In this document: piece by piece, positions 14,301 to 24,948 of the stretch
How positions within the stretch are numbered: position 1 is the first letter of the stretch
Layout of the letters: every line of letters starts with the position of its first letter
Source: Hetaerina americana
Taxonomy: Eukaryota; Arthropoda; Insecta; Odonata; Calopterygidae
Reading direction: 5' to 3'
DNA: 64,000 nt
Assembly (NCBI GenBank): GCA_022747635.1
Contig: JAKTNV010000003.1
Coordinates: 45,230,475-45,294,474, forward strand
Notes under the pieces: generated by a model
Database searches by the model: none
What the model was told of the DNA's origin: nothing
The model's input: only the letters and a program-made list of their open reading frames with translations
Program-made: the position numbers and the translations under genes

Positions 14301-17300
14301 GGAAAATATAATGGAGGTGGAAATAATAGAAGAATAAGGAAGGCCAAGAGAGAAATGTATAGATGATATAAAAATTGCTATAGTAGTGGCAACGTATAAG
14401 GAACTGAAAAGAGCGGCAATAGAGAGAGACCAACGGATGCAATAACAAGGCTCCACCTTTAGAAGATGATGATGGAATTTCTCTCTCTTTAAAAATGATA
14501 TTTCCATCATTACATATGTCTTTTGCCAATTTTTTTTACCACCAAATTACCAAATTTTCATTTCTTACTTTCATGGGAAAAGTAAGGGAATGAAATACTT
14601 GAATATAGAAACCAAAAAAAGTAATTATTTGGGCTTAAATATACCCAAATACAGCCAAAGATGTCACATTGATGTAAAAACCGAGACTAACCATCTAACT
14701 GATGCCAAGCCAAGCATGTACCAGATTGAAAAAACAGAAAACATACCACCCTCGGTACAGTGACTGCAAATCTGAAGAATCGTTGAATAAGTGTGGGCAA
14801 TTAGCCACTAGTGATTTCTAGGCAATATTCACTCTGGCATTGGAAGTCAAATACACATTCCTGCAATTCACTCCCTCGTACATTCATAAACTTTTCTTTG
14901 TCTCTTAATGTTGCTCTTATCAATAATTATTGAAATAATTTTTTCTAATCCAGCTCAACTTTCTGGGATGGGGTTCCTGAGAGTACTCCAATGCCCACTG
15001 ATTACATCAATATTTCAGATATTTTAAAAAATACATTAGACTGATACCATACACATTGAATACTGAATTTGATCTGAAGTCATCACCTTCTTGCTTGTAC
15101 ACCATCGGATGGCAAGATATTTCAAGTAAACTATCTTTCTCTTTAAACTTGTGCTGATGCATGAAAAAAACTATGCCCTAACCAATACTTTAGTTGACAT
15201 TTTAATTTTTACAGCAAAAATCAAATAATTTTTATTGAATCATGATTCAAAATTTGAAAACTGTATGCACTAAGATTTTACAGTGATTGGATATTATCAA
15301 TGAAATGGAAAAGAAGCCTCACCACAGTTGAACTTTCCATTTTAAATCATCCTCATTCAGTTTCCTCATCTTCATATGTGATTTAGGTAAATTGTCACTA
15401 TCATGCCTTCTCTTGCTATTTGCACATACTTAATACAATATTTATCTCAATACATGCAATTTATATCAATTATACAATTACATGTGAAGTAGCCTCCAAA
15501 CATTATGAATGATTCAATGAATATAAACTAAAAGTAAAAATTTGCTGAATTAGGCATTTTTAAATTCAGAAGCCATAATTAATTCACCACCAAAGCTATA
15601 CTATCTTAATATGTTACAGTCATATCCAGGGTTTCATGCCATAAATATTAGGTTCATTCACTGAATCAAGCATGTCCTGAGATGAGTACGCTGAAAAAAT
15701 ATTCCTATGAATAAAAATCTTCATCAAATAAGATATAAGGTGCATAAAGAAGTGTTAAATGTATTTAATTTAGTATAATGAACAGCCACCTAAGGTTATG
15801 ATGGTAACCCAAAATTATGACGGTCACCTAAGACTATGACCATGATACCACTAACATTTAGAGCTTGCACAGCAATAACAATAACTCCTATAGCATTTCA
15901 ATTTTATAATATGAGAGCAATGAAAACTTTAAGGAAGCATATTATATCACAAATATGTACTACAATATTGAAATTGGCAACTGTTCTGTAGATTGAATTG
16001 CCAAATTTAAGAAATACATTAAAATGACAACAAATAAATAACAATAATTGATATAAGTTTTCACTTCCAGGAAACAAGAGATTTTAAAATTGATACAGAG
16101 GCCAGTTTGGCTTGAACGCCAGGCAGTGACACTCGGATGGTGTAAAAATGTTGGGTAAAATAGACATCTATTAATGCAAATCTGTAAGATATCATGGCTT
16201 CATGAAAGGATACTGCCAAAAAATATGCCTCCGATCACACAAGGCAAGAGAAGTAATTCTTCTTTAGGTATGAAAGACATAACTACAAGAGCCATTACTA
16301 AAGGCATGGTAATGTTACTTGAGTGGCTACAATGCTATGTTGCAGAAAGGAATGGGAAATCAGTACATTATCATCCAAAGAAGTTGCAGTTAATTAATAT
16401 TTAGTCTCTACTGCTACACAGACAGAAACTAAAATAATAGCATAACTTGGTGCGATATTACATGTTTATTTAACTTATCATGAAGAAGTAGAGTGGAATT
16501 TGGAAAGAACTATGAGAAATGGCTACTAACATTAAAAAATACAGGTTAATAACAATAGGAGACTGGAATATGTTTATCAAAGAAGACTGAGGAGAGGCAG
16601 TAAGAAAATTTGACAAATTAAGAGAAAAGATCGGAGAAATCACTTGAAATTTCATCCCAAGCAGCCCTATGGAGTAAATATATGGCATATAATATGCAAT
16701 GCAGATGCTTCAATATATATCAACATTAATTTATAAACATCCATTTTCTGGAGTCATTATTAAAAAAGATGCAAATAATTACTGCTAATAGAGAATTTTC
16801 ATAACTTACTGCATTCTAGAGGAAAATAAAATTTAAAGGACTGAAATTTCATCCTGGTGTGAATGTTGACAATGATAAAAATTCAGAAATAATGTAGTGT
16901 CAATGCGTCTTTAGAAATGCAAAACTATTAAGAAATGCTGACAAGTGGAAATTATTACAAAATTGGAATATAGTTTGATCTGTCAGGTGAAGCCTTAGAA
17001 GATGAAAATGCCAAATCAGTGCTAGACCGCATATATAAAGAAATAACAAAAATTAAAGGTGTAAAAGAGAAAATGGAGATATTCTAAGTTAATAGAGAAA
17101 GTAATGTAAAGTTAAGGGAACATTATCAGGCCATGCACATAAAGCTCATTGATTAACTAGGGATATTTTGCCCTCTTAATCATCAGACTAGTAGAGAATT
17201 TTTCTTGTTTGCTTTTCTGTCATGCTTTAATAGGGAAACTGTTATCCTCAGTGATTATCATCATATGCAAGCTTGGAAAGAGCTCATTAGCTGGTTTATT

Positions 17301-20300
17301 TCAGCAGAATGCCAATTCAAAATTTCCAGTGTATTTGAAAGTCTGCAAAATAGACTAATGCATTGAAAGACTGTTGAAGATTATATGAAATGAAATTTTC
17401 AGAGCCTTAGAATAAAACTTTCATCATGTTAATCTCAGCATTACCATTAGTAGAATTATCTCCACTGAATGTATGAAATGAATTTTATATTTTTATGTTG
17501 ATTTACACCAGGAGAACCAATCAGCTTAGTCAGCTCTAGAGAAAAGTATGTATAATGCGGAAGAAAATGAGAATTATCAAATGATGAAGATATGGGGAAG
17601 TTTTGAAAGATGAAATACTACAATTTCATAATTCAAACTTTTAGAATTCGGTTTTTTTGAAATGCAGAATTTATTTTTTCACCCACTACATTTCTTCTCC
17701 TTTGATAGGTGATGATATAATTTCAAATGCTTATTAATTGCATGACTTTTTCACAGAGATGCTCTTGATATTGAAGGCATATTTTCAAATAATACCCACT
17801 GCAAACTTCCCCCTGAGAAGAATACATATGGAAAACAGAAGTACAGGCTGACTGAATTAAAACTGCATTGTACTCAAACTTTTTACTGTGAGGCCCAAAA
17901 ATATGATGGCCATAATTTCACTGCATGGGTTGACTTTCCTAATGATACTCCACTGGCAAATAAGACATAAATGGATTGAAAGATGCTATTTGAATTTTTC
18001 CATCTTTCTTAGCAGAAATAAATCAGGCATTGAATTCCTTAAAAACTCTTAATGAAAACCCCATACACATGATGCAAGAAGGAGGTTTATCTTTTCAGGA
18101 AATGAATATGAACACGGGAGAACTAAGATGAGCAAAAACCAGTCGTCGTGCAAGAAAAGTCTGGGAGGAATGTATGAAAAGTTTTAGCATTGAAGTACAA
18201 AATAACCGACCACAGGTGAAACTTACAACAGTCAACTTAACTGCTGGAAAAAATTTCAAGGAATGTCATTCCAAATGCAATGCCATGTAAAATCTAAAGT
18301 GTTCTATTGTCATGGAACACTATGTGGAGAGGAGAGAAAAATATCAGGAGAAACTTCATGGTATGAAAGAAGGGAAGACAGAAGATTGAAGGCTTCAGAC
18401 AACAAGGAAAACAGTAAGAAACTGATTTTCAGAATGATAACGCAGTGAATGATATACAGGGAGGAAATACATCCAGAATGGTCACCAAGTAACCTCATAG
18501 CTAATTTATGAAACTGAAAGAGGCCAAGGGAATCCCAGAAGAAATCTACTCTCTCTATACCACACAGGAAAACAGAAATATGCATGAATATAAGAATAAC
18601 TACCATTGATGCAATGTATGTTTAAAAATTTTGAAAATAATGATAGCAATGTGAGTTATCATAAAAAATAACAGAGAGCACAAAACCAGTCAATTTTTAT
18701 GGTAATAATGGTTTCAGAAAAGGATATAGTGACCTATGATTACCAAAGAATAATATGCACGGTATAATGAGGGTTGGCACCAATCCAATGTGGATATTCC
18801 CCTGATAATATGTAGAGCAAGGATGGAGATGGGGCAGAAATTTGTTTTGTTGCCTACGTCCTTCTAAGTTCATTACAGAAAAGCAAGAAAATAAGTAAGA
18901 GAAAATGAAATTCATATATTCATGTAAATTGTGGGTCAAATCAGAGTTATCTGATTTATGATAATATGGTTGAGAGAAAATAACAAGTGATTGGGATGTT
19001 CATTTGCTTGAAACCAGATGAAGTAATAAAACTTAGAAATTAATATACATGAAACCAGGGTTACTGCTCTTGAAAGAACATGCCAGAGTTGAATCAAGAG
19101 AGCAAAAACTGTAAATGTACATTATTGATGTAAAATGATCTAACATTATAGAACACCTAAAATATAATGTGCAATAAGTCCTCTAACAAGCAATTTTTCT
19201 AAAATCAAAATTGATATTTCAAAGTTTTTGAACATATATTGGTGGGCACTAAGTCTTCCATGGCCATTCCAATGCCAGTTAACTATAAGTCTAGTATCTT
19301 AGATCAAAAATCAACACTGCATCTACATGTACCAATTATTCTCAGGTGGAGGTAGAATCCTAAGAAAAGCATAGCAGTCAAATATGTAAACACAACATAA
19401 CAACTCCTATGGAATTTCAGGACTGAAGAGATGACAATTAAGTGAAAACAGAAAAATTACCTGTGTAGATCCAGAAGTCCCAGCACCTCCAGCGGATACT
19501 GTTGAGGAACTAGGTAAAACCTGCCTCAACAGTGAATTTGTTGTGCCAGGTCCAGATGAGCCAGACTGAAGTAGAGATATGACTCGGGGTTTCTGTTTGT
19601 TAGTGAGCATTATTTGCCTTTGTACCTCACGAATTATCCTCTGCTGTTCCTGAACCCTTCTTAACCTCTCCAGTTCCTGCCTTTGTGCTGCCAAAGTCTC
19701 TTCGTCCAGCTGGCTCTCATTCATCACTTCACGAATGTTTCGCCTCATATTTGAAAGCTTTCGTTCCATAGTAGTCTTATTCTCCCCACTGCTGTCCTTA
19801 CCCTCATCTGTACCGGATGTTCCACCATTACCAACTTCCCCACTCCCTTCCTTTGCACTGGTCCCGTCACCTGCTGCACTTTTCTTGGCCCTCTTCTTCA
19901 TTTTCTTCCGCTTTGTCCCGTCTGCACTCCCATCACCACTAGCCTTCCTCTTTGGCCTCCTAATGTTCCTCTTTTTGGGACCCCGTGGATCCTCTCCAGT
20001 CCCTGCACCACCACCACCTCCACCACTACCGTCAACACCACCGACACCACCCCCTCCCGGCTCCTCGCCTCCCCTCTCCTTGCCGGTACCACCGCTCCCG
20101 CCCTCGCCGCCCTCCATCGCCACTCCCCCCACGTCCCCCATGCCCTCCCCCTTGCCCCCATCAACGCCCTCCTCGCCCCCCTCGCTCCCGTCCTTCGGCT
20201 CCTTCTTCACGCACACCTTGCCCCCCTCCACCCCGCCTTCCCTGCCACCCTCCGCCCCCTCATCCTCCATCCGCACCTCCTCGCCCTCCTCCCCCTCGTC

Positions 20301-20591
20301 CTCATCCTCCCCTTCCTCGTCCTCGTCGTCCTCGTCTTCGTCATCGTCGTCGTCCTCCTCCTCTTCCTCCTCCTCCTCTTCTTCCTCCTCATCTTCCTCC
20401 TCCTCCTCCACACCCGCCTGATCAGGGTGCGGCTTCAGGAAGATCTCCAGGTCCATGTTCTCCGAGCCGCCTCCGGGGCCCTCTCTCTCGCCGACCCCCT
20501 TGGAGCCCTCCTCGCCAGCACCCTTCCTCTCCTGCTTCGGCAGCACGCGCTCTATCGTCACATCGCCGATGCGAGTGACGAAAGGCTCCAT
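724..20591 (-). CDS. RAD54L2 (ARIP4): RAD54L2/ARIP4-type SNF2 ATPase, 10 exons traced, 3' part beyond window
   Basis: Nuclear SNF2-family DNA-dependent ATPase. In vertebrates ARIP4/RAD54L2 is a chromatin translocase tied to steroid-receptor transcription, SUMO and protection from topoisomerase II lesions; that role is known for the family and only inferred here. Joined exons give about 1,471 residues: acidic tract (61-110), basic NLS (206-237), coiled coil (about 290-330), SUMO-interaction-like Ser/acidic segment (about 503-530), lobe 1 with Walker A GLGKT (615-619), Ia-like INTLQNW, DEGH box (766-769) and LTGYPLQNN, then [11 protein letters not shown] and a 540-residue low-complexity insert. 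DEGH plus [23 protein letters not shown] and [11 protein letters not shown] favour ARIP4 over ATRX. All ten exons join in frame with GT-AG borders. The second lobe (HELICc) is absent and should lie left of position 1. A 5' non-coding exon is expected to the right. Confidence 0.92.
2761..2926 (-). CDS. RAD54L2 (ARIP4): RAD54L2 coding exon 9, residues 864-919
   Basis: This 166-bp exon lacks an ATG and is only seen by following the splice frame. The acceptor is TTATTAAAG|GCGGAG and the donor TGTAAG|GTGAGG. It codes [39 protein letters not shown] and [11 protein letters not shown], the end of lobe 1. It enters in phase 2, completing the Arg of FVQR, and leaves in phase 0. Confidence 0.92.
3272..3614 (-). 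CDS. RAD54L2 (ARIP4): RAD54L2 coding exon 8, DEGH box, residues 750-864
   Basis: This 343-bp exon (phase 1 in, phase 2 out) has the acceptor GTTCTTTAG|CTATGC and the donor ACAAAG|GTGAGA. It codes [16 protein letters not shown] (motif II, the DEGH form shared by ARIP4 and ATRX), [20 protein letters not shown] (the conserved block after motif II) and [19 protein letters not shown], then [13 protein letters not shown]. This is the strongest family diagnostic in the window. Confidence 0.95.
3814..3976 (-). CDS. RAD54L2 (ARIP4): RAD54L2 coding exon 7, residues 696-750
   Basis: This 163-bp exon (phase 0 in, phase 1 out) has the acceptor TTTGTCCCTGCAG|GTTATT and the donor CTTGATG|GTAAAC. It reads [20 protein letters not shown], a basic loop [20 protein letters not shown] and [15 protein letters not shown] is a conserved core strand, and the lysine-rich insertion is also typical of ARIP4 and may act as a second nuclear localisation signal. 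Confidence 0.91.
4318..5531 (+). mobile_element. Decayed mariner element in RAD54L2 intron 6, antisense to the gene
   Basis: Two remnants of one transposase are visible. Positions 4442-4795 code [45 protein letters not shown] and the end of the helix-turn-helix region, ending at a stop after MRKLSAR. Positions 5050-5461 code [26 protein letters not shown] and [16 protein letters not shown] up to GHYIEK-stop. The middle, with the first catalytic Asp, is scrambled. YSPDLAP is changed to RPDLAP, and there are frameshifts and stops, so it is inactive. Clear terminal inverted repeats are not seen; the ends given are guesses from a weak match near 4330 and 5520. Confidence 0.85.
5855..6076 (-). CDS. 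RAD54L2 (ARIP4): RAD54L2 coding exon 6, motif Ia region, residues 622-695
   Basis: This 222-bp phase-0 exon has the acceptor TTTTTTTAG|GTGGTT and the donor TCAAAG|GTAAGC. It codes [38 protein letters not shown] and [26 protein letters not shown] corresponds to motif Ia of the ATPase lobe, and LHVLNDSHK is typical of ARIP4 proteins. The following 1.9-kb intron holds a mariner relic on the opposite strand. Confidence 0.92.
6171..6287 (-). CDS. RAD54L2 (ARIP4): RAD54L2 coding exon 5, Walker A, residues 583-621
   Basis: This 117-bp phase-0 exon has the acceptor TTTCTTGCAG|ATTGG and the donor CTGCAG|GTAATA. It reads [18 protein letters not shown], then [22 protein letters not shown] is the ATP-binding P-loop (Walker A) of SNF2 enzymes, with lysine at residue 618. 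A 94-bp intron separates it from exon 6. Confidence 0.93.
6288..7902 (-). other. RAD54L2 intron between exons 4 and 5
   Basis: This is 1.6 kb of AT-rich sequence with consensus borders (GTATTG ... TTGCAG). I see no coding exon, RNA gene or recognisable transposon. Confidence 0.6.
7903..8141 (-). CDS. RAD54L2 (ARIP4): RAD54L2 coding exon 4, SIM-like segment and entry to helicase lobe, residues 503-582
   Basis: The acceptor is TTCTTGAAG|ACGTAG and the donor CATCAG|GTATTG (phase 1 in, phase 0 out). It codes [20 protein letters not shown] followed by an acidic stretch. The hydrophobic core followed by Ser and acidic residues occurs twice ([13 protein letters not shown] and [12 protein letters not shown]), the pattern of phospho-dependent SUMO-interaction motifs. 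Next comes [20 protein letters not shown] and GRVIKPHQ, the conserved ARIP4 lead-in to motif I. The open frame continues upstream past the exon by chance. Confidence 0.87.
8142..9129 (-). other. RAD54L2 intron between exons 3 and 4
   Basis: About 1 kb running from the GTGAGG donor to the TTGAAG acceptor. The open frame just upstream of exon 4 (rich in Phe and Leu) is an accidental extension into a pyrimidine-rich acceptor region. Nothing else is recognised. Confidence 0.6.
9130..9378 (-). CDS. RAD54L2 (ARIP4): RAD54L2 coding exon 3, residues 420-503
   Basis: This 249-bp exon joins phase 1 to phase 1. It codes [20 protein letters not shown], an Ala-rich helix, an acidic Ser/Glu stretch ([16 protein letters not shown]) and a tail ending KSKHKKG. 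The donor is AAAAAGG|GTGAGG. The acceptor TTAAAG|GGAGGC has a weak pyrimidine tract, but it is the only nearby AG that keeps the frame; the next one runs into TGA. The exact 5' border is therefore less certain than the rest. Confidence 0.78.
9379..10829 (-). other. RAD54L2 intron between exons 2 and 3
   Basis: AT-rich, with no coding similarity. A segment at about 10,185-10,330 (TTAAGGTAGG then TGGACAC) loosely resembles one near 22,408-22,520 and may be a dispersed repeat, but the match is too weak to name. Confidence 0.5.
10830..10956 (-). CDS. RAD54L2 (ARIP4): RAD54L2 coding exon 2, residues 378-420
   Basis: This 127-bp exon has the acceptor TTTTTTTAG|GTTCGA and the donor GCCG|GTAAGT. It reads [20 protein letters not shown], then [22 protein letters not shown], in frame from exon 1 (phase 0 in, phase 1 out). 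It is too short and lacks a start, so ordinary ORF finding misses it. It continues the pre-helicase region. No domain is recognised beyond family-level continuity. Confidence 0.85.
10957..12049 (-). other. Intron sequence, right part before RTE relic
   Basis: AT-rich, belonging to the 8.5-kb intron between exons 1 and 2 of RAD54L2. No exon or repeat is recognised. Confidence 0.5.
12050..14480 (+). mobile_element. Decayed RTE-like non-LTR retrotransposon in RAD54L2 intron 1-2, antisense
   Basis: Translating across frames gives an endonuclease-reverse transcriptase relic in the correct order. The endonuclease parts are [13 protein letters not shown] (about 12,150), [20 protein letters not shown] and QIDYII (12,260-12,370), and [20 protein letters not shown] (about 12,400-12,460). 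The RT linker and fingers include [13 protein letters not shown] (about 13,070-13,110). [16 protein letters not shown] motif lies near 13,460, then [15 protein letters not shown] (about 13,700-13,750). The tail has [33 protein letters not shown] and [10 protein letters not shown] (13,900-14,080), ending in RRITRTRW- and [12 protein letters not shown] text by 14,290. Many stops and frameshifts make it inactive. The family call (RTE clade) rests on the C-terminal IKRRI/RLVKT pattern. Confidence 0.85.
14481..16859. other. Intron sequence without recognised content
   Basis: AT-rich continuation of the same intron. Short open frames at 16,174-16,404 (plus) and 16,470-16,688 (minus) resemble no family I recognise and look like chance. 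Confidence 0.45.
16860..18700 (+). pseudogene. Degenerate unrecognised coding-like tract, possibly an LTR-element gag remnant
   Basis: The plus-strand translation is interrupted, but open pieces follow one another in related frames, for example [20 protein letters not shown] near 16,980, [16 protein letters not shown] then KTVEDYMK near 17,270-17,390, and an open stretch around 18,180-18,440. The pattern A-W-x-L with a later VEDY recalls copia-type gag proteins, but no protease, integrase or RT motif and no LTR is seen. I do not assign a function. Confidence 0.25.
18701..19460 (-). other. Intron sequence next to exon 1 donor
   Basis: Runs from the GTAATT donor of coding exon 1. No feature recognised. 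Confidence 0.45.
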
Positions 20592-20593
20592 GC
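19461..20593 (-). CDS. RAD54L2 (ARIP4): RAD54L2 coding exon 1 (start codon exon), residues 1-377
   Basis: The ATG at 20591 lies 2 nt after a strong acceptor (CTTCTTCCCTCGTAG), so this exon is preceded by at least one more. It begins [20 protein letters not shown]. It codes a Glu/Asp run (61-110), Gly-rich linkers, a [11 protein letters not shown] / [11 protein letters not shown] bipartite-like NLS, and a charged helix with [20 protein letters not shown] and [19 protein letters not shown], which resembles the conserved N-terminal helix of ARIP4 proteins. It is very GC-rich compared with its surroundings. The donor is CAG|GTAATT at 19460, phase 0, after GTSGSTQ. The long plus-strand frame over the acidic codons is a shadow. 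An in-frame upstream extension from the 5' exon cannot be excluded. Confidence 0.88.
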
Positions 20594-20608
20594 CTACGAG
20601 GGAAGAAG
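20594..20608 (-). other. 3' splice site of an intron in the RAD54L2 5' leader
   Basis: On the minus strand the sequence just before the start codon reads TTCTTCCCTCGTAG followed by GCATGG: a pyrimidine tract, TAG, then the ATG at +3. This implies a separate upstream first exon to the right of 20,594, probably non-coding, and makes much of the rightward DNA a candidate first intron. Confidence 0.7.
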
Positions 20609-23600
20609 GAGGCGGTCAAAATAAAACGGGATCAGCACCGGTGGGCCTTCACAAATAAAATTTACTAGTTTTCATTGTTTTCTCGGATTTTTGCCAAAAA
20701 TATTTTGGAAATAAAAGCTCACATTGCAGGTGAAGGTATGGCAATTGAACAAGCTACTTGGCGTAATGATCACATATTACATAGAGAAAAGCTAAATTAT
20801 CCTTCAACGTGTTACACATTAAAATGTCAATCATTTAGTCTAATGTTTGGCAGAGTTAATACCTTTTCAAGGATAGAGTACGATTTAAAAATACATTACT
20901 TAACAGCAAAAACTTCAAGCTTCAAAATAAAGTTAACAAAACAGTTAATTACAATCAATTAAGCTTTCCGTATTGTAAAATTTAAAAAATTACCATTTTC
21001 ATAACTTCTAATATTTGCACACTTGAATGTGATTTATCGTACCAATATGAAGGGAAGACATGAAAAAAAATTCTTAATTATGAGTCATACATTTCAAATA
21101 ATTGTAAATTTCACTCTGTCTCTAAAAAATTGGATAGGATTGTTCATAAAAAAACAAACAAATCATTACCAACGTGCAAATGGTGATATAATGAATTACA
21201 TTCAATATGTTTTGCACAAACAGTTTAAATAGGCTTCACGTTGCCTGAATTTCCCTTTCAAAAAATACCTGGCCGGGTGATTTACAAACGGTAAATGCTG
21301 TAGATTGGGAAGATATCCTATATTATTACTAAATTTAATATAATTAAATTTGAAAAAAAAACAGATTAGTTTCGTTAATCATCGTAGATTTAGACGTTAC
21401 TGTAATCGAAAATGAAAGCAGGTTGTCCATTAATAGGCTACGTTCAAAATTCAGGCTGCACCAGAAAACAGTTCACCTCCGTATTTCCTTGGAATTCTAA
21501 AGCCATATCATATAAGAGATTAAAGATTTATGAAAAATTCCGAATAAAACAATCCTGAAGCAAACGCAACAAATTTCGGGCACAGAGCAAAGCGGGGTAT
21601 AACTATCTTTCCTCGCCAAAATTCTCTCACACAAAGAGATAAGGAGGCACTCAAATAAGGTAAGCAGATTTTGAGGTGGTGATGTTATCGTATCTCTTTC
21701 TATGTCATATGCATATTATTACCCTTATTGTTTTATTACGATTCTTGTATTGAGTGGTATGAAGGATCCGAGGGGGAGGGAATTAATCTTGCGGCAGATG
21801 TCAGACGTTTTGAATAAATTACAACAAGAATGTCTCACCGCTGGAGTAATCAACAGAAATATTATCCTATGGTGCTCTTTCGATCGCTTCACATAAAATA
21901 TAAAGGTAGTTTTATTTGTAGTTAGGAGATAAATCGGCAAATTCTTATTGCTAAAAATTCTTTATTCCTTAATTTTGAACTATTACAATGTGGCTACTAG
22001 TACGATGAAATTAATGTTAAAATCCATAATTATGCATGAAAAACTGTGAAAAAATTCACGCTTACAAATAAGCATCCAATGTTTGAGAAAAATAAGTCTT
22101 AGGAATGACAGATAAAAAATACAAGTATTAGATAAAAAAAGTACATGAATTACATCTGGCCAAGGGATATGACCAAGAGGATATCTCAATCTCATGATAT
22201 TTAACAGGAAATTAAAGGGCCAAATAAATATCATAACTGGCCAAGGAATTAGCTAACGGTTCGAAATATACGGCAATGTAATCAAAACTTTTGAAGGTGA
22301 TAAAAGAAATTAAACAGTCAAATTATTATCCTATTTTTATTTTTTATCGTCAGGAGAAATCTAAAATTAAAGACCATTTTCCAACACATTATTAGTGGTG
22401 ATCTACCGGTTAAGGTAGGATCTGGATGGACACTTTACACAGTAGTAACTCCCTTGCCTCGCCCACAAAACAACCTGATCTCTATCACTACACTAAGCCC
22501 CTCTTCTATTCCGCTGTACGAACTCAACTCGTACTCTTCTTTTGCGTGCATTTTTAATAGACTCCTGAGAAAAACTGAAACCATACATTACAAGGAATTC
22601 GATTAAGTATGCCTATCGGAAGAATTTCACCATTTAAAAATTCTCTCTGGCGTGAATCCTTAAATATTACCCAGACGGGCATAATTATCCTGATCGCATC
22701 GCAACCCGCGTAACTGATGTCCACGCCTTCCATCCTCGAACCGGAGAAAATTTCTCAACCCATGGATTCCGAGAACAAAGCGCTTAAGTAAATGCAAGCA
22801 GATGTGGTTTAATTATTTTCCTTTCGTTCCTTTTGGTGAAGGTGAAATATTTTTTTCGATGGAACTTTCAAATACTTCACAGAATTTTCGCGAGATATTC
22901 ATCGTTTCAAATAATAAATACATTTATAAATTTAACATAACCTTTCCCGCCAAGAAGAAACAACATCAATTTACACTACATAACTTCAATTGCTATCCTC
23001 TATTCGCTCTATTCTATCCGCTATTGACCTCTCCCAGATTAATAGTTCATCATCTCCGAAAAAGAGTATCTACATTCTCTATATTGCCTAAAAATGTCTC
23101 TGGTTTGGCTGTTGCTTTTTCTTTAAAACATTTCTCTATCGCAGAAAAGGATGATGGTCTTTTTAGAGATAGCATATTTATTATAACCTGCGGAACCTGT
23201 CAGGTTATTATTCCTCAAACAATATAACCGAATCATTCGTTTTCATATTTTTCATTTACACGTAGCCACCAAGATTTGTATAATTATTTAAATACTGGGG
23301 GAAATAGTCGTTTGGGAAAAATGAATTTTATCTTGATTTATGATATATAATTATTTATGATGTCTTTCCCAATGCAATGCCATTTATGTTGAAATATAGC
23401 TTGAAGAGTGGACATTTATTCCGTAGGTTGTTAGAAGCATATTTAGAAATAAGAAAACGAATGATACGGGAACATTATTTCAGGAATAATATATTTACAA
23501 TACCATTTTTAGGGACAAAAATGCATCCACCACCATTTTAGATCAGCCTTTTTATGAAAGTGAAAAAATAAAACCGTTAGCTTCTACAACCCTTCAACAT

Positions 23601-24912
23601 TGAATAATGAACAACTTTACTGCAGCGATAAATGCTCCAATTTTGAAGAAACATAACTCAAGCAAAGTTATTTTGAGCACATTCCCATGTACATTCTCAT
23701 AAAGAAATTATACACTTAACTCCATAATTCATCTATAGCCTTGCATTTTTATCGCAACATCCTGCTTCAAGGCGCTTACATCAGCACTTCATGCAGTGAC
23801 TTGGGCCTCTTATTAGGTTTCTTCCAAGTTGATCGCATGTAACATTCCGCGTGAAACGGAAAATTTCCAGAATATCTCTGATTTGTTAAGATTTTTACTA
23901 TTCAGTTTTGGCGCACCCACTATTTTCTGTAATACACTTTTGTGAGCTGTTTTATACCTCGAATTCCTCACAGGACAAATAACCGGCGCTTGTGCTTGTA
24001 AGTTTTAACGAACTGCGCTATGTCAAGAAATATTTCTTCAACTAGAATAACATTAGATCATGGAATGACTTATCGTACTTCTATTTTATCAGAATGGTCA
24101 TAACACACACAAGGCTACTATTGGAGGGAAATATTACAGTAAAAATATATTCAACAACCTGTAAAATAACTTTAGTGGAACCAATCAGTAATGATAAATT
24201 AAGGAGAATCAAGTAGGACAAAGCCCAATTGGAAGTTTCCATTGAAGATAAACAGCTATCATATGTACAACGCAAAAGATACATGATTTGATTGATCTTT
24301 CAACCGAAATACGCACAGGATGAAGAATTTTTTATGCAAATCGGAAAAATGTTAAATGGCAAAAGTACGGCCAGGTCAGAGTATGAAACGATGAATATGA
24401 CTCGCTCGAAAAGAGGTTTTTTTCTCGTCTGCATATCGACTGTGAAATTTCTAAAAGTTAGGGTGATACCATTAATTTTCACCCTCATTTTTGAAACAAA
24501 TTTTCAGGAACAGACCGTGTCGCAAGCATGCGGTCGAAAGGTATGCGAAAGACGTTACGGTATAACGTAACAAAGGAATGCCAAAACACGGGAAAATTTT
24601 ATCAGACGCAGTCTCAAGGATAGCCAAAGCATACCAGAATTTTCACTTAAGGCCTCAATAAGTCAAAATTATAGGCTTATAGATTCGTGGGAGTGAAATC
24701 CACCTCCATGGTTCCCAGGTATGCTTCACAACCTTTCGTAGGTAATGGAGAAGAATGAAATCGGAGAGAACGAGTGAGAAAAAGAGAGGAGAAAGATAGA
24801 CAGAAGAAAGATGATCTGTCCGTATATTTTCGTTGAATAACTGCTGCCAAAAGTTTACGTAGAGTACATGACAGAACAAAGATTTTACGATGATGATTCT
24901 CACGTGTACACT
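20609..24912. other. Non-coding stretch upstream of the start-codon exon
   Basis: No exon with conserved coding content. The open frames at 21,702-21,896 and 22,802-23,227 have AT-driven composition and no family resemblance. A TAAGGTAGG...TGGACAC segment at about 22,408 is a weak candidate repeat. This is probably first intron or intergenic DNA. Confidence 0.45.
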
Positions 24913-24948
24913 GTTCGCAGTGACAACGTTTTCGTTGCCACTGCGAAC
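24913..24948. repeat. Short hairpin, 16-bp arms, 4-nt loop
   Basis: GTTCGCAGTGACAACG is followed by TTTT and by CGTTGCCACTGCGAAC. The arms are complementary except for one position (A opposite C). It may be a transposon end relic, a protein-binding palindrome or chance. Confidence 0.5.

Noticed and set aside
19735..20578. Long plus-strand open frames rich in Ser or Pro
   Set aside because: They are antisense readings of the Glu/Asp- and Gly-coding exon 1 of RAD54L2, which joins in frame to nine further exons.
22802..23227. 141-codon plus frame
   Set aside because: AT-driven composition, no recognisable domain, no splice context.
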